A DNA stretch of 64,000 nucleotides from Priestia megaterium (GCF_023824195.1 NZ_CP085443.1:62001-126000), one strand, 5' to 3'; counted from the first letter of the stretch, positions 25,452 through 34,147 are shown. Made by a program: numbers and translations. Notes: a model not told the origin generated them from the sequence alone.

Positions 25452-25652
25452 ATGGAACATGGTAAAGTGAAATGGTTTAATGCTGAAAAAGGCTTTGGAT
25501 TCATCGAGCGTGAAAGTGGAGAAGATGTGTTTGTTCACTTCTCAGCTATTCAAGGGGAAGGTTTTAAGTCCTTGGATGAGGGTGAAGAAGTGACTTTTGA
25601 TATTGAACAAGGGCAACGTGGCCCACAAGCGACAAACGTACGTAAAGCGTAA
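25452..25652 (+). CDS. Cold-shock protein, CspA/CspB type (66 aa)
   Basis: Small OB-fold RNA chaperone. RNP motifs KGFGFI (residues 16-21) and VFVHF (near 28-32) are present, as are the leading KVKWFN and the closing GPQATNV. Full length for the family. ATG at 25452 has GGAGGAA 9 nt upstream; the longer frame starts inside that site. Monocistronic with a strong terminator. Plasmid and chromosomal Bacillus genomes carry several such genes; the paralogue cannot be named. Confidence 0.92.
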   Translation: MEHGKVKWFNAEKGFGFIERESGEDVFVHFSAIQGEGFKSLDEGEEVTFDIEQGQRGPQATNVRKA

Positions 25653-25663
25653 GAATCCATAGC

Positions 25664-25702
25664 GAAAACCTACTGATGTATTCCCTATCAGTAGGTTTTT
25701 CT
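25664..25702 (+). terminator. Terminator of the cold-shock gene
   Basis: AAACCTACTGAT / ATCAGTAGGTTT and TTCTTTTT. Confidence 0.9.
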
Positions 25703-25712
25703 TTTTAACAAA

Positions 25713-25880
25713 TAAGTTGCTGATAGCTTGAGAAAACTATTCAAGATGTATGAAAGCATCATGACTAATTTCTAAATACGTTACAAAAAAAACTATTGGT
25801 TACTGCCAATAGTTTTTTTCTATTCTCAAATTGTATATCCCCCATATTCCTAGTTACCATAAAACATTTTTCCGGAACAG
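25713..25880 (+). repeat. Dispersed terminator-cassette repeat, copy 5
   Basis: AAGTTGCTGATAGCTT, box A (GAGAAAACTATTCAAGATG), hairpin AAACTATTGG / CCAATAGTTT with T7, box B (CCTAGTTACCATAAAAC, TTTCCGGAAC). Another hairpin AACCCTTG / CAAGGGTT follows at 25893-25911. Confidence 0.6.
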
Positions 25881-25911
25881 ACCAACAAAAAGAACCCTTG
25901 GTGGGCAAGGG

Positions 25912-26242
25912 TTTCGATAAGGCTACAGATTTCTGTTTTATGCAGCTCTTTATACATCGTTGATATAACGAATTTTTCCTCTCAGATGATTGAAAGATGT
26001 ATAAAATCTTTCCTTATATATAGGCTTTTTCTGAAAAAAATCATATTCATAGGGGGGATATGTTGAACTTGTGTTCTCTCATACATTGTTTACGTATGAA
26101 CCCTGCTAAGGAGCATCCTTGTATGTGAATGACAGAGTTGTTCCTCTATAACAAGATCTGTATGACAACCTTTCAATTAATATGTTATAATTACTAGTAG
26201 ACCTAACCTTTCTTATACTTTCGCAAAGTATAACTCAAAATC
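25912..26242. other. Non-coding stretch
   Basis: No gene seen. Contains a perfect 9-bp inverted repeat TTATACTTT-CGC-AAAGTATAA at 26213-26233, which could be an operator or small hairpin. Confidence 0.4.
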
Positions 26243-26298
26243 AAAAAAAGTCACCTCACTCTCCAATGCCAATAGAATGAGGTGCTTTTTATTTTATA
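26243..26298. terminator. Bidirectional terminator-like hairpin
   Basis: AAAAGTCACCTCA / TGAGGTGCTTTTT; serves the tiny minus-strand gene beside it. Confidence 0.7.
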
Positions 26299-26305
26299 GT
26301 GTCGT

Positions 26306-26395
26306 TTAATCTTCTTCCGGAATCTTAATTAAAATAGCGATAGCTACTGTTGTCAGAAATATAACCCCTAAAGTTATCAATAGATTTGTACTCAT
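26306..26395 (-). CDS. Tiny single-pass membrane protein (29 aa)
   Basis: ATG with GGGAG 3-4 nt upstream (close spacing), one hydrophobic helix (about residues 4-23) and the acidic end KIPEED. A terminator lies 8 nt after the stop, supporting a real gene. Comparable tiny proteins occur in Bacillus sporulation and membrane regulation, but no family is recognised. Confidence 0.45.
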   Translation of the reverse strand: MSTNLLITLGVIFLTTVAIAILIKIPEED

Positions 26396-26766
26396 ATCTC
26401 CCATCTACCCTTCTACTCTAATCCCTATAATTTCATTGTAACAAAGGAAGTAAGTGAATAGAACAAAAAGATGAAAGCGTTTTATTTATATTTTTATCAT
26501 GTTAAAATACTTAAATTGTTTTAACCCGATTAACGTATGTAATTTTTTTCTTGAGTAGAGTAAGCTACCTTTTTCTATTTGGAGGTAGCTCTTTTTATTG
26601 TAAAGAAAGTCCGGTTTAATTATTTACTTAACCTAATGGAAATCATAAACACAAAGCATAGGAAAGCACCATTCTCTTATACAACCCTCATAAAATTACC
26701 GGTTTTGATAGACGAAAATGTGGAATATCAAATGTAAGATTATTTTAGGATGAAGGGGAGACAGGT
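26396..26766. other. Non-coding stretch
   Basis: No gene seen; a weak hairpin with AGCTACC / GGTAGCT lies at 26567-26590. Confidence 0.4.
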
Positions 26767-27246
26767 ATGTTTGGATGGAGTGATATGCCGAAATTATTAT
26801 TTTCTTTTTTAATTGTCATTCCACTTGTGTCTGTTATTCACCAACTGGGGCACTCACTTATGGCTATTATTTTAGGAGGAAGGGTCGATTTTACCATTGG
26901 ACAAGGGAGAACGATTTTTAGGTGGAAAAAAATTAAAATAAAATCTATTTATTTTTTGCACTCCTTTTGTATTTACGAAAAATTAAAATATGATAACCGG
27001 TTTACTCATGCTTGTGTTTATGCTGGAGGTACCATAGCTAATTTAGCGTCTATCCTTCTTGTGTATGGTTTAATTATGTTGGGTGTTCTCTCAAAGAATC
27101 TCTTTTCTTACCAATTTGTTTATTTCTCTATTTATTATATTGTTTTCTCGCTCTTACCCTTTGAATATTCAGAAACGAGTTTCAGTGATGGGCGAGCTAT
27201 CTATGATGCATTGAGATATGGAAAGATAACGTGTAATCCGGATTAA
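26767..27246 (+). CDS. M50/site-2-protease-like membrane protein with altered active site (159 aa)
   Basis: Looks like a small intramembrane zinc metalloprotease: the first helix carries HQLGH (H25, H29) where the family has HExxH, and a later helix ends in SDGRAIYDAL, with D141 in the place of the third zinc ligand. The catalytic Glu is Gln here, so proteolysis is doubtful although zinc ligands remain. About four membrane segments. ATG with AAGGGGAG upstream. Single gene. Could be an inactive relative with a binding or regulatory role. Confidence 0.65.
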   Translation: MFGWSDMPKLLFSFLIVIPLVSVIHQLGHSLMAIILGGRVDFTIGQGRTIFRWKKIKIKSIYFLHSFCIYEKLKYDNRFTHACVYAGGTIANLASILLVYGLIMLGVLSKNLFSYQFVYFSIYYIVFSLLPFEYSETSFSDGRAIYDALRYGKITCNPD

Positions 27247-27258
27247 CAAAGGAAAAGT

Positions 27259-27388
27259 GGCTAATTAAAACTGTACGTCCACAACGTGTATTAACGTGGC
27301 AACGGTACTGAAATAGATACTGATTAGTAATCAAGTGGTAATTCTTTAGATACTACAATGTAGCTACTGCAGTAAACTTACCTGTCCA
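27259..27388 (-). repeat. Copy A of an inverted pair of about 110-bp intergenic repeats
   Basis: The minus strand matches 33059-33170: TTACTGCAGTAGCTACAT, AGTATCTAAAGAATT, then AGTATCTATTT and a looser tail. Non-coding in both places. Confidence 0.6.
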
Positions 27389-27532
27389 ACAAAAAATAAA
27401 GAAGAACTCTTACTGCATTAGGTAATGAGTAAGTTGTGAGATAAAAGGTGTTTTATTTCTGATTTTTCAATCTTTTTATTGGCAAGTTAAGAAAACAAGT
27501 GTAACCTTTTTCCTAGTTAATTAAATTAAATA

Positions 27533-27633
27533 TTCTTATCTCGAGAGGTGGAGGGACTGGCCCAAGGAAGCCTCGGCAACAGACTGTTAAGGTACTGTGC
27601 CAATTCCAGTAGCAATTTGCTTGAAGATAAGAA
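27533..27633 (+). promoter_or_regulatory. SAM-I (S-box) riboswitch
   Basis: P1 is TTCTTATC / GATAAGAA. Inside lie the conserved GAGAGGTGGAGGGACTGGCC, AGCCTCGGCAAC and GTGCCAATTCC segments. The P1 3' strand and next bases (ATAAGAAGAG) can pair with the terminator's first arm as antiterminator. Senses S-adenosylmethionine and turns off the methionine gene downstream. Confidence 0.93.
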
Positions 27634-27653
27634 GAGAGCTCATAACGATTATT

Positions 27654-27690
27654 AACCTCTTCTTATTTTTAAGAAGAGGTTTTTTATTTT
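27654..27690 (+). terminator. SAM-controlled terminator
   Basis: AACCTCTTCTT / AAGAAGAGGTT and T-run, 25 nt before the start codon. Confidence 0.9.
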
Positions 27691-27714
27691 GAACAGAAAG
27701 AAGGAAACAATACC

Positions 27715-28842
27715 ATGATGAAGACATTAGTGAAAGCTCCATTTAAAGCTGATCACGTAGGCAGCTTTTTACGAACAACTCCCCTTAAAGAAGCAAGAGA
27801 AGCGTATGCGAATGGGAAAATCAATAAGGACGATTTAAAATCTGTAGAGGACAAAGAAATTGAAAAACTTGTCCAGAAACAAATTGAGGTGGGGCTTAAA
27901 TCCATCACTGATGGTGAATTTAGACGTTCTTGGTGGCATTTGGACTTCTTATCAGGATTAGAAGGCGTAGAGGAGTTTGAAACAGAATATATCAGCCAAT
28001 TCAAAGGCGCAAAAACAAAAAATAAAGCGATTAAGGTAGTAGGTAAAATAGACTTCAATCATCATTATATGCTGGAACACTTCACGTTTTTAAAAGAAGT
28101 TGTCGAACAGTATGGTGATGGAAGCCAAGTCGCTAAATTCTCAATTCCAAGCCCCAACATGTTATTTACTCGAATTCAAGAAGATACATATTACAACGGA
28201 AACAGAACGCAGTTTTATCATGATACTGTAGCTGCTTATCAAAAAGCCATTCAATCTTTTTATGATGCAGGCTGCCGTTACCTACAATTAGATGATACTT
28301 CTTGGATTGATTTTATTTCTGAAGAACGTATAGATGCAGTTGTTGAGAAGCTTGGTATGGACGTAAAGGACATTATTGATACGCGAGTAAGTTGCTTAAA
28401 TGATGCTATTTCTAAAAAGCCTGAAGATATGCTCATTACGATGCATATTTGTCGTGGAAACTTCAGGTCTACGTATATCACAAGTGGCGGCTACGAAACT
28501 ATATCTGATGCAATCTTTGCTAACTTACATGTAGATGGACTTTTCCTTGAATATGATGATAACCGTTCAGGAGATTTTGGACCGTTAAAAAGCTTTACAC
28601 GTAACAACCAAACCGTTGTATTAGGATTAGTAACATCTAAGTTCCCTACATTAGAAGAAGCTGAGATTATTAAGCAAAAAATAAAAGAAGCAAGCGAATA
28701 TATTCCTCTGGAAAACTTGTCATTGAGTCCTCAATGTGGCTTTGCAAGTACAGAAGAAGGAAATGAATTAACAGAAGAGGAGCAATGGAATAAAATTAAA
28801 CATGTAATTCAAATTGCCCAAGATGTCTGGGAAGCTAACTAA
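27715..28842 (+). CDS. yxjG: MetE-like cobalamin-independent methyltransferase, YxjG/YxjH type (375 aa)
   Basis: Resembles the C-terminal catalytic half of methionine synthase MetE and the B. subtilis YxjG/YxjH proteins, which are also S-box controlled. Visible are DHVGSFLR at the start, TDGEFRR, the zinc-ligand block MHICRGN (His and Cys) and a second Cys in SPQCGFAS near the C-terminus. Likely transfers a methyl group to homocysteine or a related thiol; the donor is not certain. Start at either of two adjacent ATGs after AAGGAA. Single gene under the SAM riboswitch. Confidence 0.88.
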   Translation: MMKTLVKAPFKADHVGSFLRTTPLKEAREAYANGKINKDDLKSVEDKEIEKLVQKQIEVGLKSITDGEFRRSWWHLDFLSGLEGVEEFETEYISQFKGAKTKNKAIKVVGKIDFNHHYMLEHFTFLKEVVEQYGDGSQVAKFSIPSPNMLFTRIQEDTYYNGNRTQFYHDTVAAYQKAIQSFYDAGCRYLQLDDTSWIDFISEERIDAVVEKLGMDVKDIIDTRVSCLNDAISKKPEDMLITMHICRGNFRSTYITSGGYETISDAIFANLHVDGLFLEYDDNRSGDFGPLKSFTRNNQTVVLGLVTSKFPTLEEAEIIKQKIKEASEYIPLENLSLSPQCGFASTEEGNELTEEEQWNKIKHVIQIAQDVWEAN

Positions 28843-29315
28843 AGGGCGATATTTGATGTTTTATTTTACATAAGAAATATCCTGGACATGTAGAAGAATG
28901 TAAATTGGCTTGTAATTCAGATGGTGTGAGCTCCCGTAGTTTTCCTGCCGGCTTACTAACTTGTGAGAAGACTCTTTAGGCTAACTCGTCTAAAAAAAGC
29001 TTTAAGTTCGTTATTTTGTTATTTATTTAGTTGGCAAATTAAAATCTAATTCCCTGCTTAATAAATCTTTACCATCTGAGGTTGTGATATTAGGAATGCG
29101 GAAATGAACAAATTCCTAAAAAGTATGGGAAGAAGCCTGTATCTAAGGAGATACAGGCTTCTTTTTTTCGAGTTTACATAAGATATGTTATAGGTAGTCA
29201 TAACGCAAAGTGATAAACATAAAATACAATTAGGAACTATCAGCCTGATCTTTCCTTAAGAAAAAACAATCCAACTCCCACGGATTGTTTTTTCTCTTTT
29301 TATATAAATGATTAA
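28843..29315. other. Non-coding stretch with two terminators
   Basis: Terminator hairpins GAAGCCTGTATC / GATACAGGCTTC with T7 (29132-29170) and AAAAAACAATCC / GGATTGTTTTTT (29259-29298). No gene with a start signal was seen between them. Confidence 0.55.
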
Positions 29316-29605
29316 TTTTTTTACATATTGAGCAAACTACACAAGATGCTGTGAAGCATCACTTTGGAAATCCTCATCTTTTTGAGTTGACAGCATGTAT
29401 CAAGAAAAACTACTGATCCCTGTTCAGTGTTTTTTTCTTGATACATAAGTTATTAATAATTTGGGCAAACTACTAAAGTCAACGTAATCTGTTCTTTATA
29501 AGAATGGAACATAAAAAAGCGACTGGTATATTACCAGTCGCTTTTTCTCTTTTTAAGCTTCATATCACATAGATCTTTAGTTACCATAATCACAGTTCTA
29601 GGAAC
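29316..29605 (+). repeat. Dispersed terminator-cassette repeat, copies 6 and 7 in tandem
   Basis: Copy 6: box A GAGCAAACTACACAAGATGC and a terminator ending in TTTTTTTCTTGATAC. Copy 7 begins at AAGTTATTAATAATTTGGGC, has hairpin AAAAAGCGACTGG / CCAGTCGCTTTTT and ends in box B (TTTAGTTACCATAATCAC). Confidence 0.65.
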
Positions 29606-29646
29606 TAAAAAAGCTAGAAATGTAATGTTTCTAGCCTTTTCAACCT

Positions 29647-29976
29647 TTATTTATATCGTCTTGCTGAAAAGAATTGAACAATCGGAAAAATAACTAATGA
29701 CAGACATATAGCTGCAAATAAAGATATATTGCCGAAATCATTTCTTCTGACAAAAATAATGCGATCAGCTACCCACAAAACAAAAAGAGATATTGTCAAG
29801 GTGTGATAACTTGTTTTGGCACTTATAGTAGCAACCTTCTTACCCATTTCATCTTTTTGAACTTTTCTATCGAATCCCCAAGTAGCAAATTGAAATATGC
29901 TAGTTAAAACTACAACTATTCCTATAACACCAGTTACTCCTATACTATATCCATTTTTAAAATCTGTAATATACAT
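29647..29976 (-). CDS. Membrane protein, possibly 5'-truncated (109 aa)
   Basis: Three hydrophobic segments and a cytosolic block FDRKVQKDEMGKKVATISAKTSYHTLTI, resembling DUF2178-type membrane proteins in which a DER...KA motif precedes a helix. No ribosome site is visible, and a hairpin that looks like a terminator sits just upstream of the ATG, so this may be a fragment. A hairpin GGCTAGAAA / TTTCTAGC follows the stop. Confidence 0.45.
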   Translation of the reverse strand: MYITDFKNGYSIGVTGVIGIVVVLTSIFQFATWGFDRKVQKDEMGKKVATISAKTSYHTLTISLFVLWVADRIIFVRRNDFGNISLFAAICLSLVIFPIVQFFSARRYK

Positions 29977-29986
29977 CGTGATTAGC

Positions 29987-30021
29987 AAAAGGCACTTGCG
30001 TATAGCAAGTGCCTTTTATAA
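29987..30021. terminator. Terminator-like hairpin
   Basis: AAAAGGCACTTGC / GCAAGTGCCTTTT with a 5-nt loop. Confidence 0.7.
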
Positions 30022-30285
30022 TGTGAGTAAAACATTAAAGCGACAATTCACTTAAAACTGTTGTTATTCTTATTAATTATATAGTTCCGTCTAAAAAGAG
30101 ATTACGTTATTTTTGAGGTGTTTTTTTCAATAAAATCACTAAAGAGCTTTTAATTTTTTTTATTATCAATAATGAAGAACGAGAGATACCTGATGGTCAC
30201 TTTATTACGCTATAAAGCGAGAAATAGAAAGAACCCATACAGTCATGGTATACTAATAACAAACATGGAGGCGATGGAGGATATT

Positions 30286-31188
30286 ATGACGAAACGATTA
30301 GATTTACGTGTCGACTTTGCTTTTAAATCACTATTTGGCACACATGGAAATGAATCTATTTTAGCTGCCTTTTTAAACGCAGCACTCCGTTTTCCAGATG
30401 AGAAGAAAATTCAAACGGTTCAATTATTAGATCCTCATTTTAATAAAGAAAACCAAGAAGATAAACGCTCAATTTTAGATGTACACGCGCAGTTGGAGGA
30501 TGGAAGTCGTGTCAATATTGAAATTCAGCTTAATAATAAACATGACATGGAAAAACGAACGCTCTATTACTGGTCCAAAATGTATAGTAGCCAAATGAAA
30601 GAAGGCATGGACTATGGAGAGCTTTGTAAAACGATTACCATTAATATTGTTAACTTCCGTTATTTATCGCATATCATGGATTATCATTCTACCTTTCAGT
30701 TATATGAGCGAGAACAGAAATTACTCTTAACGGATATGCTGGAAATTCACTTTATGGAGCTACCTAAGTTATTAATTAAATGGCGAAACAAAGAGGTAGA
30801 TCCACGTGAAGATCAACTTGTACGATGGTTATTATTACTTGAAGCATCCGAGGATGAAGAAATCACTCAGGTATTGGAGGAGATTGCGATGCAAGAAGAT
30901 CAAGTATTAAAGAAGGCGATGGACGAATGGGAACGTGTGAGTCAAGATCCCGAAGTATTATTAGCGTATGAGGCGAGAAGAAAGGCACTATTAGATGAAA
31001 AGTCAGCTTTAAAAAGAGCTGAAAGCCTTGGGAAAATAGAAGGAGAGAAAATTGGGGAGAAGAGAGGAGTAGAAAAAACCATTAGAACTATGGCTCTGGG
31101 TATGATTCATAAAGGAATAGACAATGAAACGATAAGTGACCTTACAGGCTTGTCACAAGAGGAAATCAATAATCTTCGACAACAGTGA
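30286..31188 (+). CDS. Rpn-family recombination-promoting nuclease/putative transposase (300 aa)
   Basis: PD-(D/E)xK nuclease of the Rpn/YhgA-like family. The N-terminus TKRLDLRVDFAFKSLFG is typical, the catalytic core shows LDVHAQLEDGSRVNIEIQL (Asp, then Glu-x-Gln), and a charged helical region leads to a C-terminal tail with Gly-Glu-Lys repeats and a short helix-turn-helix-like end. ATG chosen after GGAGG; the longer frame has no site. A 5'-truncated near copy lies at 18.5-19.0 kb. Known relatives degrade DNA and raise recombination; some act in phage defence. Confidence 0.85.
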   Translation: MTKRLDLRVDFAFKSLFGTHGNESILAAFLNAALRFPDEKKIQTVQLLDPHFNKENQEDKRSILDVHAQLEDGSRVNIEIQLNNKHDMEKRTLYYWSKMYSSQMKEGMDYGELCKTITINIVNFRYLSHIMDYHSTFQLYEREQKLLLTDMLEIHFMELPKLLIKWRNKEVDPREDQLVRWLLLLEASEDEEITQVLEEIAMQEDQVLKKAMDEWERVSQDPEVLLAYEARRKALLDEKSALKRAESLGKIEGEKIGEKRGVEKTIRTMALGMIHKGIDNETISDLTGLSQEEINNLRQQ

Positions 31189-31197
31189 AATTAATAA

Positions 31198-31242
31198 TAA
31201 AAAGATTACCTATTAGATAATAAGGTAATCTTTATTTTTTTA
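31198..31242 (+). terminator. Terminator after rpn
   Basis: AAAGATTACCT / AGGTAATCTTT and T6. A second perfect 13-bp hairpin (ATCAAATAGTTTT) lies at 31272-31309. Confidence 0.85.
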
Positions 31243-31475
31243 CTATTCCTGATTTCAAAAATTCAGTTACTATCAAATAGTTTTCCGTTCTGGTACAAAA
31301 CTATTTGATGGAGATGTATAGAACCTACATGAACTGTTCACTTACAGATTATGATGCAATTCCAAGTGGCTTAAGTATGAACTTGACTCCATTTTGGACA
31401 GACTTCATCCAGATATAGGACTCATCGACTAAATAGTAAATACAGAAATAAAATTCCGTTCTTGAGAAAAGAGAT

Positions 31476-32030
31476 TTAAACTGGATAATAGATAATCATA
31501 CTTAATCGAGTTAGTGTTTTTCCACGATTATAATAAGAGTGAGGCCTATCAGCTTTAAGTCTAATAGCGTTCCCTCTCTTCACTATATATTCATTGTTAT
31601 TTACCTTTATAGCGAGTTCTCCTTCAAAGACAGTTATGAACTCTTCCGTTCCTTCTCTATGCGAATCAGCCTCTAGGGATCCTCCTTCTTCTATCTCTAC
31701 AGAATAAACTTCAAAGCGTCTATTGTCCTCAAAAGGAAAATAAGGATAAACCCGATATTTCCCGTTGTCTTCAGATAATATTTGAATGTCATTTTTTGAA
31801 ATGACTTTTGTATCTGGTTGCGGATTATTTATTAATGAAGTAAAAGAAATTTTTAATCCATTGGCTATTTTCCAAATGGTTGTAATTGTAGGACTTGATT
31901 CCCCTCTTTCAATTTGTCCTATCATAGTCTTACTTACACCAGTTAATTCTGAGACTCTTTCGAGACTTAATTTCTTCCTTTCTCTAAATCCCTTCAAATT
32001 TTTAGCGACAATAAGATTTATTTCCTCCAT
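31476..32030 (-). CDS. XRE-family regulator with C-terminal cupin (184 aa)
   Basis: N-terminal helix-turn-helix (residues 4-60; LSLERVSELTGVSKTMIGQIERGESSPTI) and a C-terminal cupin barrel (GTEEFITVFEGELAIKV ... RADRP-like LKADRPHSYYN). Such proteins sense a small molecule through the cupin and control a transporter or enzyme. ATG chosen with AGGAGTG upstream. The gene is divergent from a LysE exporter, and the operator-like palindrome between them makes exporter control likely. Confidence 0.85.
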   Translation of the reverse strand: MEEINLIVAKNLKGFRERKKLSLERVSELTGVSKTMIGQIERGESSPTITTIWKIANGLKISFTSLINNPQPDTKVISKNDIQILSEDNGKYRVYPYFPFEDNRRFEVYSVEIEEGGSLEADSHREGTEEFITVFEGELAIKVNNNEYIVKRGNAIRLKADRPHSYYNRGKTLTRLSMIIYYPV

Positions 32031-32051
32031 AATTACACTCCTATAGTTATG

Positions 32052-32100
32052 TACAATATAACGACTATATTGTAAAATAAAAAGCACGACGTTATATTGT
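32052..32100. promoter_or_regulatory. Operator between the XRE-cupin and LysE genes
   Basis: Perfect palindrome TACAATATA-5 nt-TATATTGTA (32052-32074) and a further half site TTATATTGT (32092-32100). Confidence 0.65.
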
Positions 32101-32143
32101 CCTTTTTGAACATTATAATATACATATTAGAGGAGGTTCAAAT

Positions 32144-32728
32144 ATGCCAGTATTATCATTCTTGCTATATGTCTTTGTAACCAGCTTTACCCCTGGTCCT
32201 AATAATATTATGGCCATGTTATTCGCTAACAAATATGGTTTAAAAAAGACCTTAAAGTTTTGTGTAGGAGTAGGTGCAGGTTTCCTTATAGTCATGTTGT
32301 TGTGTAGTTACCTTAATCTTTTACTCAAAAATTTCATCCCAAAAATTGAATTTTTTATGACTATCCTAGGTGCAGGTTATATGATGTATCTAGCTATAAA
32401 AATTATCCGTAGTAAAGGGGATAATGAAAATAACAATGAAGACCGGAATAACAGTTTTTTCATGGGGATGCTTTTACAATTTATAAATCCAAAAGGCATT
32501 TTATATGGTATAACAGCTATAGCAACCTTCATCCTTCCATATCACAATTCAAACTTTAGCTTACTAATGTATTCGCTATTTCTAGCTCTTATTGGCTTTA
32601 TGAGTACATTCTGTTGGAGTTTATTTGGTTCATTTTTTCAAAAATTCCTCTCAAAGTATAGAAGTCAGTTTAATGTAGTTATGGCTTTATTATTAATGTA
32701 TAGTGCAGTCTCAATTCTTATAAAATAA
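32144..32728 (+). CDS. LysE/RhtB-family amino-acid exporter (194 aa)
   Basis: Small six-helix exporter. The family signature FTPGPNN occurs at residues 16-22, followed by helix patterns and FINPKGILYGI in the middle. Members export Lys, Thr, homoserine or Cys derivatives; the substrate cannot be fixed. AGAGGAGG site before the ATG. Probably repressed by the divergent XRE-cupin protein. Confidence 0.88.
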   Translation: MPVLSFLLYVFVTSFTPGPNNIMAMLFANKYGLKKTLKFCVGVGAGFLIVMLLCSYLNLLLKNFIPKIEFFMTILGAGYMMYLAIKIIRSKGDNENNNEDRNNSFFMGMLLQFINPKGILYGITAIATFILPYHNSNFSLLMYSLFLALIGFMSTFCWSLFGSFFQKFLSKYRSQFNVVMALLLMYSAVSILIK

Positions 32729-33058
32729 GTTCCTGATATATATTAAAAATAAAGTTTAATCTTGGAAGAATTTTAACGTTGTAAATATTCATTTTGTTAA
32801 AGAGTCATACTCGCGTTATGCAAAATAATAACGCCCTGTCGGTCGTCATAGTGTATATTTTGTACTCTATTGTAGTGGAAAAGAAGGGGTTTTCCTTTTC
32901 TTTTTTCATTCACTTTTCTTAAAACTTAAGACATCTAATTCACCAGACTGCTCTTGCTCCTTTTTACGTTATTTTTTAGCCGTCATGAAAAAGAACATAC
33001 ATTCCATTACTATCTATCCCTCCCTACTGTAGTAGGGTTTCTTTTTTATTCTTCAAGT
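32729..33058. other. Non-coding stretch
   Basis: Contains a hairpin CCCTAC / GTAGGG with TTTCTTTTTT (33023-33051) and an imperfect AAAAGAAGG / CCTTTTCTTTT one at 32879-32909. No gene seen. Confidence 0.45.
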
Positions 33059-33170
33059 AGACAGTAAAGCTTACTGCAGTAGCTACATAGTATCTAAAGA
33101 ATTCCGACTTCATTACCTAATGGGTATCTATTTTGGTAGCGTAAAACATTAACATTTGTGTAATTAAAGT
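33059..33170 (+). repeat. Copy B of the inverted repeat pair
   Basis: Plus strand matches the complement of 27259-27388 (TTACTGCAGTAGCTACAT, AGTATCTAAAGAATT, GGTATCTATTT). Confidence 0.6.
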
Positions 33171-33308
33171 CATCCTAAAGGAGTGGCTTTTTAGAAGGGT
33201 TTTAGGGTTTTAAGTCCAAATAATCCCTTCATATGTTAAACAAGCGCCTATCAATCAGGTTTGAGTGAATTCATGTTTGTTACTTTGACTTTACATGCAT
33301 ATATTTAA

Positions 33309-33545
33309 AAACATAGATACGAATCACTTATTACACTCATTCCTTATTCTGTTGTAGCCGTACCACTGCAAATATTTTTAAATAAATGGCCTAAGAAATT
33401 TAATATGCTCTACTTATTTATCTATTGTGTCGTAGCAATCCTATTCCTTTATACCTCTCATGTGCTTCAAGGAAATTGGTCTGATCCAATATGGGATTAT
33501 CGAAAAATGTTTATATTTGCGGTAGATGCAGCAGTTATATACTAA
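33309..33545 (+). pseudogene. C-terminal fragment of a UPF0715-like membrane protein
   Basis: About 75 codons without start codon: two hydrophobic segments, between them LNKWPKKFNML, and the ending FIFAVDAAVIY. The pattern recalls UPF0715/YoaG-type Bacillus membrane proteins, which are about twice as long. Tentative. Confidence 0.4.
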
Positions 33546-33655
33546 TTTTGAGATTCCATTATCATGAACAAGAATGAATATCCTTATTACTATTACTTAA
33601 AAATCAAACTTAAATTAGTTAATTAGCTAATTTACATAAAACAGCTTATCGGAAA

Positions 33656-33692
33656 TAAAAATCAAAGGTGCTTTATGCTACCTTTGATTTTT
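33656..33692 (-). terminator. Terminator of the WapI-like gene
   Basis: AAAAATCAAAGGT / ACCTTTGATTTTT, shortly after the stop codon. Confidence 0.8.
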
Positions 33693-33715
33693 CAATTGCA
33701 CACCTATGAATTATC

Positions 33716-34147
33716 TCACTCGACATCACCATATTGGCTCAAAAATGCTTTTAATTCATTTAACGTAGCTAAAATAAAGCTTTGATCACTTTCTATCTCA
33801 AATTGTAGTACGTTTTCCAGATAAGGCTTTTCTCTATAGTAACCTTGTATGAAGAATTGACCCAAATTATTAAATTCAAATTCTATTTGAAGGGACGTTT
33901 CGTAGTTTATAAAAGTGGCTACATCTTGAAGGGTGTTATAGCATTTGTTTAATGCTTGATAAAATTCATACATATCGTTTGTAGTGAACCACAATTCTCC
34001 AAGTACATAATAATTTCCACTTTTTATTTCAACCGTGCCTTCAATATCATAACCTCCAAAATGGCTTTTTCTATTGGAAAAACCGTATTTCTCTCCTGAC
34101 TTAATTTGAATAGATCCTTGCTTACCTCGCATCGTAATTTGATCCAT
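33716..34147 (-). CDS. WapI-like immunity protein (143 aa)
   Basis: Acidic soluble protein resembling B. subtilis WapI, which neutralises the C-terminal tRNase toxin of the contact-dependent WapA. Similar size and pattern (GGYDIEGTVEIKSGNYYVLGELWFTT; a C-terminal NELKAFLSQYGDVE). No toxin gene is in the window, so it may protect against foreign toxins or be a leftover. ATG start with a modest GAAATGAAG site. Confidence 0.6.
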   Translation of the reverse strand: MDQITMRGKQGSIQIKSGEKYGFSNRKSHFGGYDIEGTVEIKSGNYYVLGELWFTTNDMYEFYQALNKCYNTLQDVATFINYETSLQIEFEFNNLGQFFIQGYYREKPYLENVLQFEIESDQSFILATLNELKAFLSQYGDVE

